Below the pieces are notes generated by a model. It did not search any database, was not told where the DNA came from, and saw only the letters and a list, made by a program, of their open reading frames with translations. The position numbers and the translations under genes were made by a program. 64,000 nt of DNA from Tillandsia leiboldiana (taxonomy: Eukaryota > Streptophyta > Magnoliopsida > Poales > Bromeliaceae): NCBI GenBank assembly GCA_029204045.2, contig JAQNDB010000104.1, positions 62,001-126,000 on the forward strand, read 5' to 3'. Below are positions 47,082 through 58,999 of this stretch, piece after piece. How positions within the stretch are numbered: position 1 is the first letter of the stretch; every line of letters starts with the position of its first letter.

Positions 47082-50000
47082 TTTAAATCAGAGTTTGCAA
47101 AACAGGCGTAACAGACCGCCACACATATAGGAAACTCTCTATTCCGCGAACAGAGACTCCCCTATATATGCACGGCTAGGCTAGTAATCAGCGACAGATA
47201 TCTCAGTACAACTACTAATCTATTCAGCAGGAATAATCAGAATTAAGTTATTACATCAACAGTTTTAAATGTCTAAATCAAGATAAGCTGGAATGAAATG
47301 CGGAAAGCAAATGTCTGCAAAAGTCATCAATATGTAATGCTCATGGGGACAGCTCTATCGTAATCGGCTCACTGGATCGTCCCGATATCTCACCACCCGA
47401 CAAACCTGCAACAGTCACCTGAGGGTGTGAGATACACCGGAGTGCATCCCAGTGGGCACGACGAGCCGAGAAATAGCTAATCGTACCTACTGGGTACTAA
47501 AATCTGCGGATAGTAAAGATCTGTAGGAAAAGCTGGAAACATAGATGTCTACTAATAATCAGAAATAAAACTGCAGGTAAGTATGCTGAACAATCAGGGT
47601 GTCTCTGTAACGACCCGGCCCACTAGCAATAATAACTTGTTGGGCCCAAATCACAGCCCAAAATGCTTAAGCCCAGTTATTATTACTAGTGTGCAAGTCT
47701 CATATAAACCCAATCACAAATCCATCCACATCCGATGTGGGACTATTGGGGGCGTCACAGACTCCCCCCGTTTAGGCCTGACGTCCTCGTCAGCCCAAAC
47801 ACACACACACAAGCCCAAGATCACCAGGCGATGTGAGACTCGTCTCGCTAGCCCTGTCATCTAGACCCAGGCTCAGCCGAGACTCATCACACACTTCCGG
47901 CTGGTTATTGGCTCTGATACCAAATGTAACGACCCGGCCCACTAGCAATAATAACTGGGTGGCCCAACGAGTTATTATTGCTAGTGGGCCGGGTCGTTAC
48001 AGTCTCAGAGATAACTATCATGAAAACTGTAGAGCATGCAGGCCGGAAATCAAAGTCAACTACAAGGATCATGTATAAGAACTACAAGTGATACAAGCAT
48101 GTCTACAGGTAATAGTGCTGGAAACAACTGAGCAGCAGTACGAGTAAAAGTAATGCGTCAAAGGTAAAAAAAACAAATATCCAAACATGTGCCAATATTG
48201 GTCTCAGAGAACCTCAGGCAATGCCACTGTTCGGCACCTTTTTCGGCTGACATAACCTTGTCGAGGGCTCACGGGTCTATCATCAGACCACTTTACCGGT
48301 AAAGAACAATCTCCACGGGGAGCTACCCCGGCCATGTTCGTGAAGTACAGCAGTGCATGGCAAATCATAATGATCAATCTCACGGTCTAGTGACCGGGTA
48401 GTCGGCAACATGCCGAGATCCCAACAGGGAATCATCTGTCTATATCTATCCATCGGAATCAATCAATCATGCATATCGAGTAGTGTCTATCAATCAGGAT
48501 CAATCAATCATGCATATCAATAATATCTCGAATAACATCTCAATGACAGGAATCAACAGGTGTCATCTAATCATGCAAATCTATATATATCAATCAATCA
48601 GGATCAGTCAGGAATAATCAGGGATCATGTAGATAATAATCGGCTGACAGGAATCAACAAGTGTCATCAAATCATGTAGATCTATATACTGAAAAAACTG
48701 ATGAACAGATATGTATATGGTATGTCTCATGAAGATCAAGGTCTATCAGAAATATAAAAACTGATAAACAGGTACGTAAGATATGTCTCACGTAGATCAA
48801 GATCTATCAGGACTAATCATAGGGCATGTCAATACAATCATCAAGGCTCATCTAGATAAAATCAGCAGGTATATATGATGAGTCTAAAAGAATCAATGTC
48901 TATCAGGGGATCATGTGATATATATTCAGTCATCATAGGTCGTATCAGTATAATTCGCAGGCTGATAAAAAAAAAAGGGTGTCCGACTGGACTAAAGCAA
49001 CCAGAGGGCCGAATAGATCAAGCCCGGACCGAAGCTAACCCACCTGGATGAAGGCAGAGTCCCCGAACTCCCGATCAACAACTGGGGGCTGGCGTCGAAC
49101 AACTGGGCCCTGTATAAAGAGCTATAATCAGTAATAGACTCACACAACCCTTTCCCGTCGACGTTACACTACGGAAAGTTTAAACGGGTCAAATCGGTCA
49201 TTTCGTCGGTCGACATCTGGTTCCTGGTCAACGAGGACCATCGGAAACCCAATAAAATGGCCAGGTAGTGCGTAGGTGCTGTCTAAGGTCAGCTAGGGTG
49301 ACCATTTTGCATTTAAGTCCAACAGGTATCATAATTTGCATAATATCATTTCGTTATTACTGTTTTAGCTTGTTCTAAAGATCCGGGAATCCAAATGTGA
49401 TTCCGTAAGTGCCAGCGAGTCACATTTGATGCGAGGAATCCAGTGCTCACTATCTTGGGTCAGCGCGAAACCCCAGGGCAAAGTTAGCCTTTTAACTCGC
49501 GATTTTGGACGCAGTGTTTTGCCCCGTTCTTACAATCCGGGGGTCCAAAATCGACGCCGTAAGTTTCAGCGCGTCCGTTACGACGAGACCCAGGCCGTGC
49601 TCACAAGAAATGGGCCGAGACCAAGCCCATTACAAAATTGGCCCATAATGGATGTATGTTAATTTACAACTTTAATAAACTCTAACATACACTTAGTCTA
49701 GATGCGACCTAACTTGAGCATGAAGTACTGTCATGACAGAGGAGTAGGGTGCTCACCTGAGGCGCGCCGGAAACCGGCCGGAGGGTCGCCGGAGCACGGT
49801 GGATCTCCAAGCCTAGGCTCGGGCTTGGCTATCTTCACAAACCCACGGTCAATCTGCAATCCGAGGTGAGCACGGGCTAGTTCTTGATCCCAGAGAGTGT
49901 TCTGGTCAGGTCGGGTCAGGTGCCGGCGGCCGGAGGCGGCGGCGGCCGGAGATAAGCCTAATATTGGCATTTCGGGTGCAAGGATTTAGGTTTAGTTACA

Positions 50001-51834
50001 GGGGGCCTTTTGCCCCAAAATAAAATCGTGGGAAGCTTAAACGTGGTATATAGGCCTTACCTGGATGGTCGCCGGAGTCCCGGAGCGCCGGGGATCACCG
50101 GAAGCCGAGCTCGAAGGTGGTTCGGGTGCAACTACAGTGACGAGAAACCCGACATTAGGAGAGCCATGCAAGTCGATGGGGAGACTCCTACAGACCACAG
50201 GAGCTTACCTGAGGGGTTCCCGGTGGCTGAGGAGCTCCGGCAAGGCGGCGCCGGAGGAGCTCGGTCAAGCTTCGAGGCCTCTAATGGCGGATTCCGGCGA
50301 GGTCCCTCCGGGCCGACGCAACTTGGACCAAAGTACTCCCCTTGGTACCAGGAAGCTTCCTGCAGTGGTGGCCGGCGACGGGGATGCACGGCGGCGCCGG
50401 ACGGTGGAGCTCGGTTGAAAGCAAGAAAACCCGAAACTAGGGCTTCTTCGCGCGGCTTAACCACTCACCCGATCTTCCTGAAACTTCGTGGGTAGTGAGC
50501 AGTCACCAAGAAGAAGAGGATCAACGGTTCTGATCCGAGGTTCAACGGTTGTAAAAATCGAAAACCGAGTTCGTCGGAAAACGATAATTTCCGATGAACT
50601 AAAGCTTTGCCGGCAACGGGGACGGCGGCGAGGGCTCGGACTGCAACCGAACAATGGCCTTGATGTCAGGAGCACCATGGTCGAGCTTAAAACCCCAAAC
50701 TTAAATAAAATTTCCAACATCTCACCTCGCCGGAGAACTCGAAGAAGAAAAATGCTAACCGCGGCGGCCCTCGGCGGAGCTGGGGTGCTAGCTCCCTCGG
50801 CTTGGACGCGGGTTCACAGAAGGTGCCTCAGGTGCGAGTCTGGTCCTCCCAGAGTCCCTCCAGCCTTCCTCCTCCACAACACCCGAAAACAAGGTTTCTT
50901 CTCTCTCGTTTCCAGCGACGGGGAGAGGCTTTTTGGCAAGGGCTGGTGCGGTTGCGAGGTGTGGGTAGTTAGGGAAGAAGGTGGGTTGGAGGTTTGTGCG
51001 GTTACAAAAACCGGAAGGGGAGTTGTGGGGCACGGTTGCAATACCGAACCGTGAAGCATTGCACAATTGCAATACACCCCCTCCCAGCCCAGGTATTTCA
51101 ACCCTGGTCCTCCATAACATGCTCATCTAACATTTAAGTCCCTCTGCACGCTTTTCGAGGCAACATGTATAGGGTTTTAAGTGTAAATATCCCCTTTTTC
51201 GCCGTATTTCACGCATTTCGAGACGATCCGTTCGTCGAAACGGAAAATGGACTACGCCATGACGTCCGGCTCGACGAGACCTATCAGGTAGCGATTTTTG
51301 ATTTTCGAAAAACTGCCCGAATTAAATCTCGGTCCATAAAATACAGTCCCGGAATACAGTTTTCGCGTTTTTCGAGACTTAGGGTCGTCAAACGGAAATT
51401 CCGTCAGTGCCATTGCGTCCAGAACGTCGGAGCCATTCAAATCGACTACCTGAAGTGTTATGTTTGAATTCCAGATAGTGAATTGGCTCAACGTTGACGC
51501 AGAGGGGTTCGAAAATTAGGGTTTACTATTCATCGTACCCTCGACTTAAGTCGCGGGTCCCGCCCGCTTCTTCGTCGATTTCTGGAAGATCCGACCGTCA
51601 GATCTGAACAAGTTTAATATGGTTTTCACTCAGTTCGTCATGACGGTCGTACTCGTGGTCTCGGATCTTCGAGATTAGGCTTGGATTGAAAGGCGATATT
51701 TCTGGCCCACTAACTGTGCAAATTACACTGCAGAAAAGGGGCACTTAGACTACGGGTGCTTTTCATGATCCAATTTCAACTTGACTCAAATCAATTTCAT
51801 TTCTTTATTTATTTTCAAAATTCAAGTTCTTACA
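47011..51834 (-). repeat. 3' LTR of the gag-only element
   Basis: Plus-strand edges TGTCACGCC and TTCTTACA, i.e. TGTAAGAACTTG to GGGGCGTGACA on the element strand. It contains a T tract (47043-47080), the nested TRIM and the CTTTACCGGTAAAG palindrome (48291-48304). GC-rich segment at 49700-51100 with chance open frames on both strands; the longest, at 50488-51054 plus, is antisense to the element and recurs identically in the other LTR. I do not call it a gene. Confidence 0.95.
47606..48001 (-). mobile_element. TRIM retrotransposon nested in the 3' LTR (TSD GTCTC)
   Basis: 396 bp, flanked by GTCTC at 47601-47605 and 48002-48006; the sister LTR has the single GTGTCTCAGAG at about 54225. Left LTR 47606-47759 (154 bp), purine-rich tract AAACGGGGGGAGTC on the minus strand at 47760-47773, primer site TGGTATCAGAGCC on the minus strand at 47910-47922, right LTR 47925-48001. 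No coding capacity. The right LTR is only 77 bp and consists of two inverted copies of the first 32 bp around a 13-bp loop. Confidence 0.92.
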
Positions 51835-51851
51835 TCTCTCCCACCAAAAAG
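51835..51851 (-). other. Polypurine tract
   Basis: The minus strand reads TTTTTGGTGGGAGAGA immediately before the 3' LTR start TGTAAG. It is preceded by AAGTTTCAGGGACGAAACTT, which is also near the same spot in the composite insertion. Confidence 0.8.
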
Positions 51852-51940
51852 GAAGTTTCGTCCCTGAAACTTATAATTAAAAGGTCTTATTCCAGAAGCC
51901 TACATCTTAAAGTCATGCTTTATGAAATGCTTATAATAGT

Positions 51941-53383
51941 TCATTCGAGAGCTACGAAATCAGTCGTCGGGTTTCCCTCCGTTGGCTCTCCATGAGGGGT
52001 CAGTGCATAGACGCGTCCACCTGCCGACTGATGCCCTCCAAAAGGTGGTCGAGGTAGAGGGGGACGCCCAGTTGAAGCTGAGCTAGGCGCCGGTTCTTGT
52101 CGTCGTTGCGAAGGTGCGGGTACAGGGGCTGTGATCTGCGCAGGTGCGGAACCCTGCGGGCACTCTGAAGCTCTATGTCCCAGTTGGCCGCACCTGAAGC
52201 ATCGACCATGCCTCTGTTCACAATCCCTCGCCCGGTGGGTATCCCCGCAGAAGACGCAAGGTCGGGGTGGCTTCGCCTTCTTGTTCTGATTTGAACGCCC
52301 ATCGCCGTTTCCAGGATGTGCCCTTTTCTTGCCCTTGTCCTTGTCCTTGTCCTTGTCCACCGCATTCCGCTCAGCGCGGGACATCTTGACCTCCGCCTCG
52401 ATCGCTAGACACCGCTCCACGCAGTTGTCGAAGTCGGTGGAGAGGTGCGACGCGAGGTGTCGGCGGATCTCAGGCCTCAAGCCCTGCGAAAACAAGCGTA
52501 CCTTCCGGCGTTCCTCGCGCACCGCCTGGGGCACCAGGTCGGCGATGCGCAGGAACTCCTGCTCGTACTCTCGGACGCTCTTGTCGCCCTGTTTGATCGT
52601 TTCCAACTCGCGCTCGAGACCCTCCTTGGTGGTCTCCTTGAGGTGGTGGTGGTCCATGGCGGTTTTAAAATCCTCCCAAGTAGGATCAGCTGGACTCGGG
52701 AAGTAGCGCTCTCGATGTCGCCTCCACCATTTGGATGCCCGGCCCTCCAGGCAATGTACAGCGATGTGGACCTTGTCGCGGTCCTCGGTGTAGGCGTCTT
52801 GGAATAATTTCTCCATATGATCGATCCATTCCTCGACCGCCCAGTGGTCCTCGTCTTTGCCGTCAAAGGTTTGCGGCTTGAACTTTTTGAACTCTAGCAA
52901 AACCGCCTTCGCTCGGGCCCTCTCTGCTCGATCGGCCTCAGTATCGGCCGCAGGATCAACAGCGGGAGCGACAGAGCGAGAGGAAGCAGACACGATAGAA
53001 GCAGTGGCGGCATGGGCAGCAGCAACCCTCGGTACCGCCCTGGAGGTTGCGGCAGGGGCTGGAGCTGGAACGGGCCCCGCCGGTGGTGGTGCGGGGTCTA
53101 CATCTGGCTCAGCCAAGCATTCAGGCTCAGCGACGGCTGGTGCAGCAGGGGGTGCAACCGGCGATGTGACCTCAGGTACAGGTGGAGGAGCAGGCGGGGT
53201 AGGAGTGGAAGGGCCAGCAGCCTGCTGCTGCATAAATTGCTGGAACATCCCAGCCAGAGTCGCCACCTGGGCCTCAAGCCGGTCCATACGGCCCTGATCA
53301 ACGGGCTCACTCGGCGTGCTAGGTGGTCGGCCTATTCCACGGCCCGTGCCCCGTCCCCGTCCACGACCTGGAGGACGAGCCAT
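51941..53383 (-). CDS. gag: Gag polyprotein, complete
   Basis: 480 codons, uninterrupted. N-terminus MARPPGRGRGRGTGRGIGRP; a short coiled segment (~30-55); a Pro/Ala-rich linker (~55-150); the retrotransposon gag domain from ~170 to ~340, including WAVEEWIDHMEKLF, ASKWWRRHRERYF and a VREYEQEFLRIADLVP stretch; then a basic KDKDKDKGKKR run and two zinc knuckles, a variant CVFCGDTHRARDC and a canonical CFRCGQLGHRASEC (CX2CX4HX4C). It ends GNPTTDFVALE about 90 bp before the polypurine tract. In related elements the frame runs on into protease, so this stop lies at or near a deletion joint. The ATG lies 170 bp from the LTR and has a close homologue at 515. Confidence 0.95.
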   Translation of the reverse strand: MARPPGRGRGRGTGRGIGRPPSTPSEPVDQGRMDRLEAQVATLAGMFQQFMQQQAAGPSTPTPPAPPPVPEVTSPVAPPAAPAVAEPECLAEPDVDPAPPPAGPVPAPAPAATSRAVPRVAAAHAATASIVSASSRSVAPAVDPAADTEADRAERARAKAVLLEFKKFKPQTFDGKDEDHWAVEEWIDHMEKLFQDAYTEDRDKVHIAVHCLEGRASKWWRRHRERYFPSPADPTWEDFKTAMDHHHLKETTKEGLERELETIKQGDKSVREYEQEFLRIADLVPQAVREERRKVRLFSQGLRPEIRRHLASHLSTDFDNCVERCLAIEAEVKMSRAERNAVDKDKDKDKGKKRAHPGNGDGRSNQNKKAKPPRPCVFCGDTHRARDCEQRHGRCFRCGQLGHRASECPQGSAPAQITAPVPAPSQRRQEPAPSSASTGRPPLPRPPFGGHQSAGGRVYALTPHGEPTEGNPTTDFVALE

Positions 53384-53539
53384 AGCTACAATATAGAAGC
53401 AGGTCAGAACAGACTCTGATAATATCTTGAGTTTCTAACCCTTATACTAGACATACCCAACGCTCTCACGTGACAAGTCATCCTAGGGTTCATCCTAACC
53501 AGTTCCTAATCATCTTATCCTAGGTACCGTGTACCTATT

Positions 53540-53550
53540 CTCTGATACCA
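53540..53550 (-). other. Primer binding site (initiator tRNA-Met), slightly damaged
   Basis: TGGTATCAGAG on the minus strand, followed by AATAGG where the left-edge element reads CAATAGG. The match to the tRNA is thus one base shorter here. Confidence 0.8.
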
Positions 53551-53557
53551 TAAAATC

Positions 53558-53588
53558 TGTCACGCCCCGAGTTTAGAAATCAGGTCTG

Positions 53589-53661
<73 letters not shown>

Positions 53662-53671
53662 ATCAGGTCTG

Positions 53672-53707
<36 letters not shown>

Positions 53708-56700
53708 TTTAAATCAGAGTTTGCAAAACAGGCGTAACAGACCGCCACACATATAGGAAACTCTCTATTCCGCGAACAGAGACTCCCCTATATATGCACG
53801 GCTAGGCTAGTAATCAGCGACAGATATCTCAGTACAACTACTAATCTATTCAGCAGGAATAATCAGAATTAAGTTATTACATCAACAGTTTTAAATGTCT
53901 AAATCAAGATAAGCTGGAATGAAATGCGGAAAGCAAATGTCTGCAAAAGTCATCAATATGTAATGCTCATGGGGACAGCTCTATCGTAATCGGCTCACTG
54001 GATCGTCCCGATATCTCACCACCCGACAAACCTGCAACAGTCACCTGAGGGTGTGAGATACACCGGAGTGCATCCCAGTGGGCACGACGAGCCGAGAAAT
54101 AGCTAATCGTACCTACTGGGTACTAAAATCTGCGGATAGTAAAGATCTGTAGGAAAAGCTGGAAACATAGATGTCTACTAATAATCAGAAATAAAACTGC
54201 AGGTAAGTATGCTGAACAATCAGGGTGTCTCAGAGATAACTATCATGAAAACTGTAGAGCATGCAGGCCGGAAATCAAAGTCAACTACAAGGATCATGTA
54301 TAAGAACTACAAGTGATACAAGCATGTCTACAGGTAATAGTGCTGGAAACAACTGAGCAGCAGTACGAGTAAAAGTAATGCGTCAAAGGTAAAAAAAACA
54401 AATATCCAAACATGTGCCAATATTGGTCTCAGAGAACCTCAGGCAATGCCACTGTTCGGCACCTTTTTCGGCTGACATAACCTTGTCGAGGGCTCACGGG
54501 TCTATCATCAGACCACTTTACCGGTAAAGAACAATCTCCACGGGGAGCTACCCCGGCCATGTTCGTGAAGTACAGCAGTGCATGGCAAATCATAATGATC
54601 AATCTCACGGTCTAGTGACCGGGTAGTCGGCAACATGCCGAGATCCCAACAGGGAATCATCTGTCTATATCTATCCATCGGAATCAATCAATCATGCATA
54701 TCGAGTAGTGTCTATCAATCAGGATCAATCAATCATGCATATCAATAATATCTCGAATAACATCTCAATGACAGGAATCAACAGGTGTCATCTAATCATG
54801 CAAATCTATATATATCAATCAATCAGGATCAGTCAGGAATAATCAGGGATCATGTAGATAATAATCGGCTGACAGGAATCAACAAGTGTCATCAAATCAT
54901 GTAGATCTATATACTGAAAAAACTGATGAACAGATATGTATATGGTATGTCTCATGAAGATCAAGGTCTATCAGAAATATAAAAACTGATAAACAGGTAC
55001 GTAAGATATGTCTCACGTAGATCAAGATCTATCAGGACTAATCATAGGGCATGTCAATACAATCATCAAGGCTCATCTAGATAAAATCAGCAGGTATATA
55101 TGATGAGTCTAAAAGAATCAATGTCTATCAGGGGATCATGTGATATATATTCAGTCATCATAGGTCGTATCAGTATAATTCGCAGGCTGATAAAAAAAAA
55201 GGGTGTCCGACTGGACTAAAGCAACCAGAGGGCCGAATAGATCAAGCCCGGACCGAAGCTAACCCACCTGGATGAAGGCAGAGTCCCCGAACTCCCGATC
55301 AACAACTGGGGGCTGGCGTCGAACAACTGGGCCCTGTATAAAGAGCTATAATCAGTAATAGACTCACACAACCCTTTCCCGTCGACGTTACACTACGGAA
55401 AGTTTAAACGGGTCAAATCGGTCATTTCGTCGGTCGACATCTGGTTCCTGGTCAACGAGGACCATCGGAAACCCAATAAAATGGCCAGGTAGTGCGTAGG
55501 TGCTGTCTAAGGTCAGCTAGGGTGACCATTTTGCATTTAAGTCCAACAGGTATCATAATTTGCATAATATCATTTCGTTATTACTGTTTTAGCTTGTTCT
55601 AAAGATCCGGGAATCCAAATGTGATTTCGTAAGTGCCAGCGAGTCACATTTGATGCGAGGAATCCCGTGCTCACTATCTTGGGTCAGCGCGAAACCCCAG
55701 GGCAAAGTTAGCCTTTTAACTCGCGATTTTGGACGCAGTGTTTTGCCCCGTTCTTGCAATCCGGGGGTCCAAAATCGACGCCGTAAGTTTCAGCGCGTCC
55801 GTTACGACGAGACCCAGGCCGTGCTCACAAGAAATGGGCCGAGACCAAGCCCATTACAAAATTGGCCCATAATGGATGTATGTTAATTTACAACTTTAAT
55901 AAACTCTAACATACAATTAGTCTAGATGCGACCTAACTTGAGCATGAAGTACTGTCATGACAGAGGAGTAGGGTGCTCACCTGAGGCGCGCCGGAAACCG
56001 GCCGGAGGGTCGCCGGAGCACGGTGGATCTCCAAGCCTAGGCTCGGGCTTGGCTATCTTCACAAACCCACGGTCAATCTGCAATCCGAGGTGAGCACGGG
56101 CTAGTTCTTGATCCCAGAGAGTGTTCTGGTCAGGTCGGGTCAGGTGCCGGCGGCCGGAGGCGGCGGCGGCCGGAGATAAGCCTAATATTGGCATTTCGGG
56201 TGCAAGGATTTAGGTTTAGTTACAGGGGGCCTTTTGCCCCAAAATAAAATCGTGGGAAGCTTAAACGTGGTATATAGGCCTTACCTGGATGGTCGCCGGA
56301 GTCCCGGAGCGCCGGGGATCACCGGAAGCCGAGCTCGAAGGTGGTTCGGGTGCAACTACAGTGACGAGAAACCCGACGTTAGGAGAGCCATGCAAGTCGA
56401 TGGGGAGACTCCTACAGACCACAGGAGCTTACCTGAGGGGTTCCCGGTGGCTGAGGAGCTCCGGCAAGGCGGCGCCGGAGGAGCTCGGTCAAGCTTCGAG
56501 GCCTCTAATGGCGGATTCCGGCGAGGTCCCTCCGGGCCGGCGCAACTTGGACCAAAGTACTCCCCTTGGTACCAGGAAGCTTCCTGTAGTGGTGGCCGGC
56601 GACGGGGATGCACGGCGGCGCCGGACGGTGGAGCTCGGTTGAAAGCAAGAAAACCCGAAACTAGGGCTTCTTCGCGCGGCTTAACCACTCACCCGATCTT

Positions 56701-58058
56701 CCTGAAACTTCGTGGGTAGTGAGCAGTCACCAAGAAGAAGAGGATCAACGGTTCTGATCCGAGGTTCAACGGTTGTAAAAATCGAAAACCGAGTTCGTCG
56801 GAAAACGATAATTTCCGATGAACTAAAGCTTTGCCGGCAACGGGGACGGCGGCGAGGGCTCGGACTGCAACCGAACAATGGCCTTGATGTCAGGAGCACC
56901 ATGGTCGAGCTTAAAACCCCAAACTTAAATAAAATTTCCAACATCTCACCTCGCCGGAGAACTCGAAGAAGAAAAATGCTAACCGCGGCGGCCCTCGGCG
57001 GAGCTGGGGTGCTAGCTCCCTCGGCTTGGACGCGGGTTCACAGAAGGTGCCTCAGGTGCGAGTCTGGTCCTCCCAGAGTCCCTCCAGCCTTCCTCCTCCA
57101 CAACACCCGAAAACAAGGTTTCTTCTCTCTCGTTTCCAGCGACGGGGAGAGGCTTTTTGGCAAGGGCTGGTGCGGTTGCGAGGTGTGGGTAGTTAGGGAA
57201 GAAGGTGGGTTGGAGGTTTGTGCGGTTACAAAAACCGGAAGGGGAGTTGTGGGGCACGGTTGCAATACCGAACCGTGAAGCATTGCACAATTGCAATACA
57301 CCCCCTCCCAGCCCAGGTATTTCAACCCTGGTCCTCCATAACATGCTCATCTAACATTTAAGTCCCTCTGCACGCTTTTCGAGGCAACATGTATAGGGTT
57401 TTAAGTGTAAATATCCCCTTTTTCGCCGTATTTCACGCATTTCGAGACGATCCGTTCGTCGAAACGGAAAATGGACTATGCCATGACGTCCGGCTCGACG
57501 AGACCTATCAGGTAGCGATTTTTGATTTTCGAAAAACTGCCCGAATTAAATCTCGGTCCATAAAATACAGTCCCGGAATACAGTTTTCGCGTTTTTCGAG
57601 ACTTAGGGTCGTCAAACGGAAATTCCGTCAGTGCCATTGCGTCCAGAACGTCGGAGCCATTCAAATCGACTACCTGAAGTGTTATGTTTGAATTCCAGAT
57701 AGTGAATTGGCTCAACGTTGACGCAGAGGGGTTCGAAAATTAGGGTTTACTATTCATCGTACCCTCGACTTAAGTCGCGGGTCCCGCCCGCTTCTTCGTC
57801 GATTTCTGGAAGATCCGACCGTCAGATCTGAACAAGTTTAATATGGTTTTCACTCAGTTCGTCATGACGGTCGTACTCGTGGTCTCGGATCTTCGAGATT
57901 AGGCTTGGATTGAAAGGCGATATTTCTAGCCCACTAACTGTGCAAATTACACTGCAGAAAAGGGGCACTTAGACTACGGGTGCTTTTCATGATCCAATTT
58001 CAACTTGACTCAAATCAATTTCATTTCTTTATTTATTTTCAAAATTCAAGTTCTTACA
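53558..58058 (-). repeat. 5' LTR of the gag-only element
   Basis: 4,501 bp, edges as in the 3' LTR. It has an unusually long T region (53591-53657, then a repeated AGAAATCAGGTCTGAA and another T run to 53706). Compared with the 3' LTR only a handful of substitutions are visible, e.g. CCCGTGCTCAC against CAGTGCTCAC near 55665. Confidence 0.95.
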
Positions 58059-58063
58059 TTGGA
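58059..58063. repeat. Target-site duplication TTGGA (right)
   Basis: Matches 47006-47010; right-arm sequence resumes as TTGGAATTCTAGCATCC, continuous with the left-arm empty site. Confidence 0.97.
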
Positions 58064-58341
58064 ATTCTAGCATCCATACGAGATCTAGTTAGTTACAACT
58101 GATCAAGTAAAAAGGTGTTATGAAGATGAAAAAGCATGCATGCGAACTTGTTTTATCTTCCAAAAATGTGTCTTTGTGTATATTAGTAAATCCAATAGGT
58201 AATACTTAGTAAATTAACTAGTAGTTTGTTAGATAATTAGTATATACAATCAATATATAATGCATTAGTGAATAACAATTTATAATTATCTGGAAGGAAA
58301 TCAGTAGTCCTAGCGGTAGCGCAAACCATCCGTTCCTAACT

Positions 58342-58402
58342 TGCTATTTGTATGGGAAGACAATAGGAAGCTTGCTACTGAAGGAGCTACCCTTTCCGAC
58401 AG
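58342..58402 (+). pseudogene. Diverged AXS exon copy (right arm)
   Basis: Mirror of 28251-28311: CYLYGKTIGSLLLKELPFPTG, followed by GTGATG. It retains YGKTIGS, which is closer to the normal AXS motif than the KVYGKAFGS of the nearer copy. Now separated from the rest of the chimeric locus by the 11-kb element. Confidence 0.65.
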
Positions 58403-58999
58403 GTGATGTTGCTCTCTTTACTTCGTTCTTCTACTACACACCTTTTTGACTAAAAGTTTTGTTGTTGTTGTTGTTGTTGCCATCTGTAAAGTTCAATAGT
58501 TTTTTTTTTCCCTACATGTACTGAATTTAGTATTGTACAACTCGCATGTAACTATAGATAACTAGTTGTAGACATTTAGTAAATTTTAGTGTTTGTAAAT
58601 TATTTGTCATTGGTAGAATCCAGAATGAAATAAATTAGAAAATTAGTAATAGCTAGCATTGATTGATTTGTTAAAAAATAAACTTTATATTTCCAAACCG
58701 GGAGAAAACTTGATTTAAGACACCGGGGATGATATTGAGAATAAAAATGCATATAAAGGAAAATGAAAGTTAGGTTAAATTTTAGGATGATTGAGAAATT
58801 TACCTTAGAGTTGAATTAGGGATGGAGGGTTTTCTTTTGAGTAGAGAGCATGTAATTACCAAATAGAGGTATAGTGGAAGAGCGGAATGCAAAGGAATTC
58901 CTACTGAGTATTTTGTTGATGAATTTTTTTTGTTGACAAAAGAAAAGTACTTATATTGTAGATGTTCTAAATATCTTAGATTTGCATACTTAAATTCAT

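Larger units (their letters stand above)
47011..58058 (-). mobile_element. Gag-only LTR retrotransposon, ~11 kb, minus strand
   Basis: Two LTRs (47011-51834, 53558-58058), TSD TTGGA, initiator tRNA-Met primer site, polypurine tract and a full gag, but only 1.7 kb of internal sequence. Protease, reverse transcriptase, RNase H and integrase are absent. The LTRs are ~4.4-4.5 kb each and almost identical apart from the nested TRIM and poly-T length. A non-autonomous element that would need pol from a relative. The style of gag and LTR suggests a Ty3/gypsy chromovirus (Tekay-like), but without pol this cannot be settled. Confidence 0.95.

Noticed and set aside
50488..51054. 188-codon plus-strand open frame, repeated at 56712-57278
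   Set aside because: Antisense to the retrotransposon, within the LTR, no recognisable domain; present twice only because there are two LTRs.
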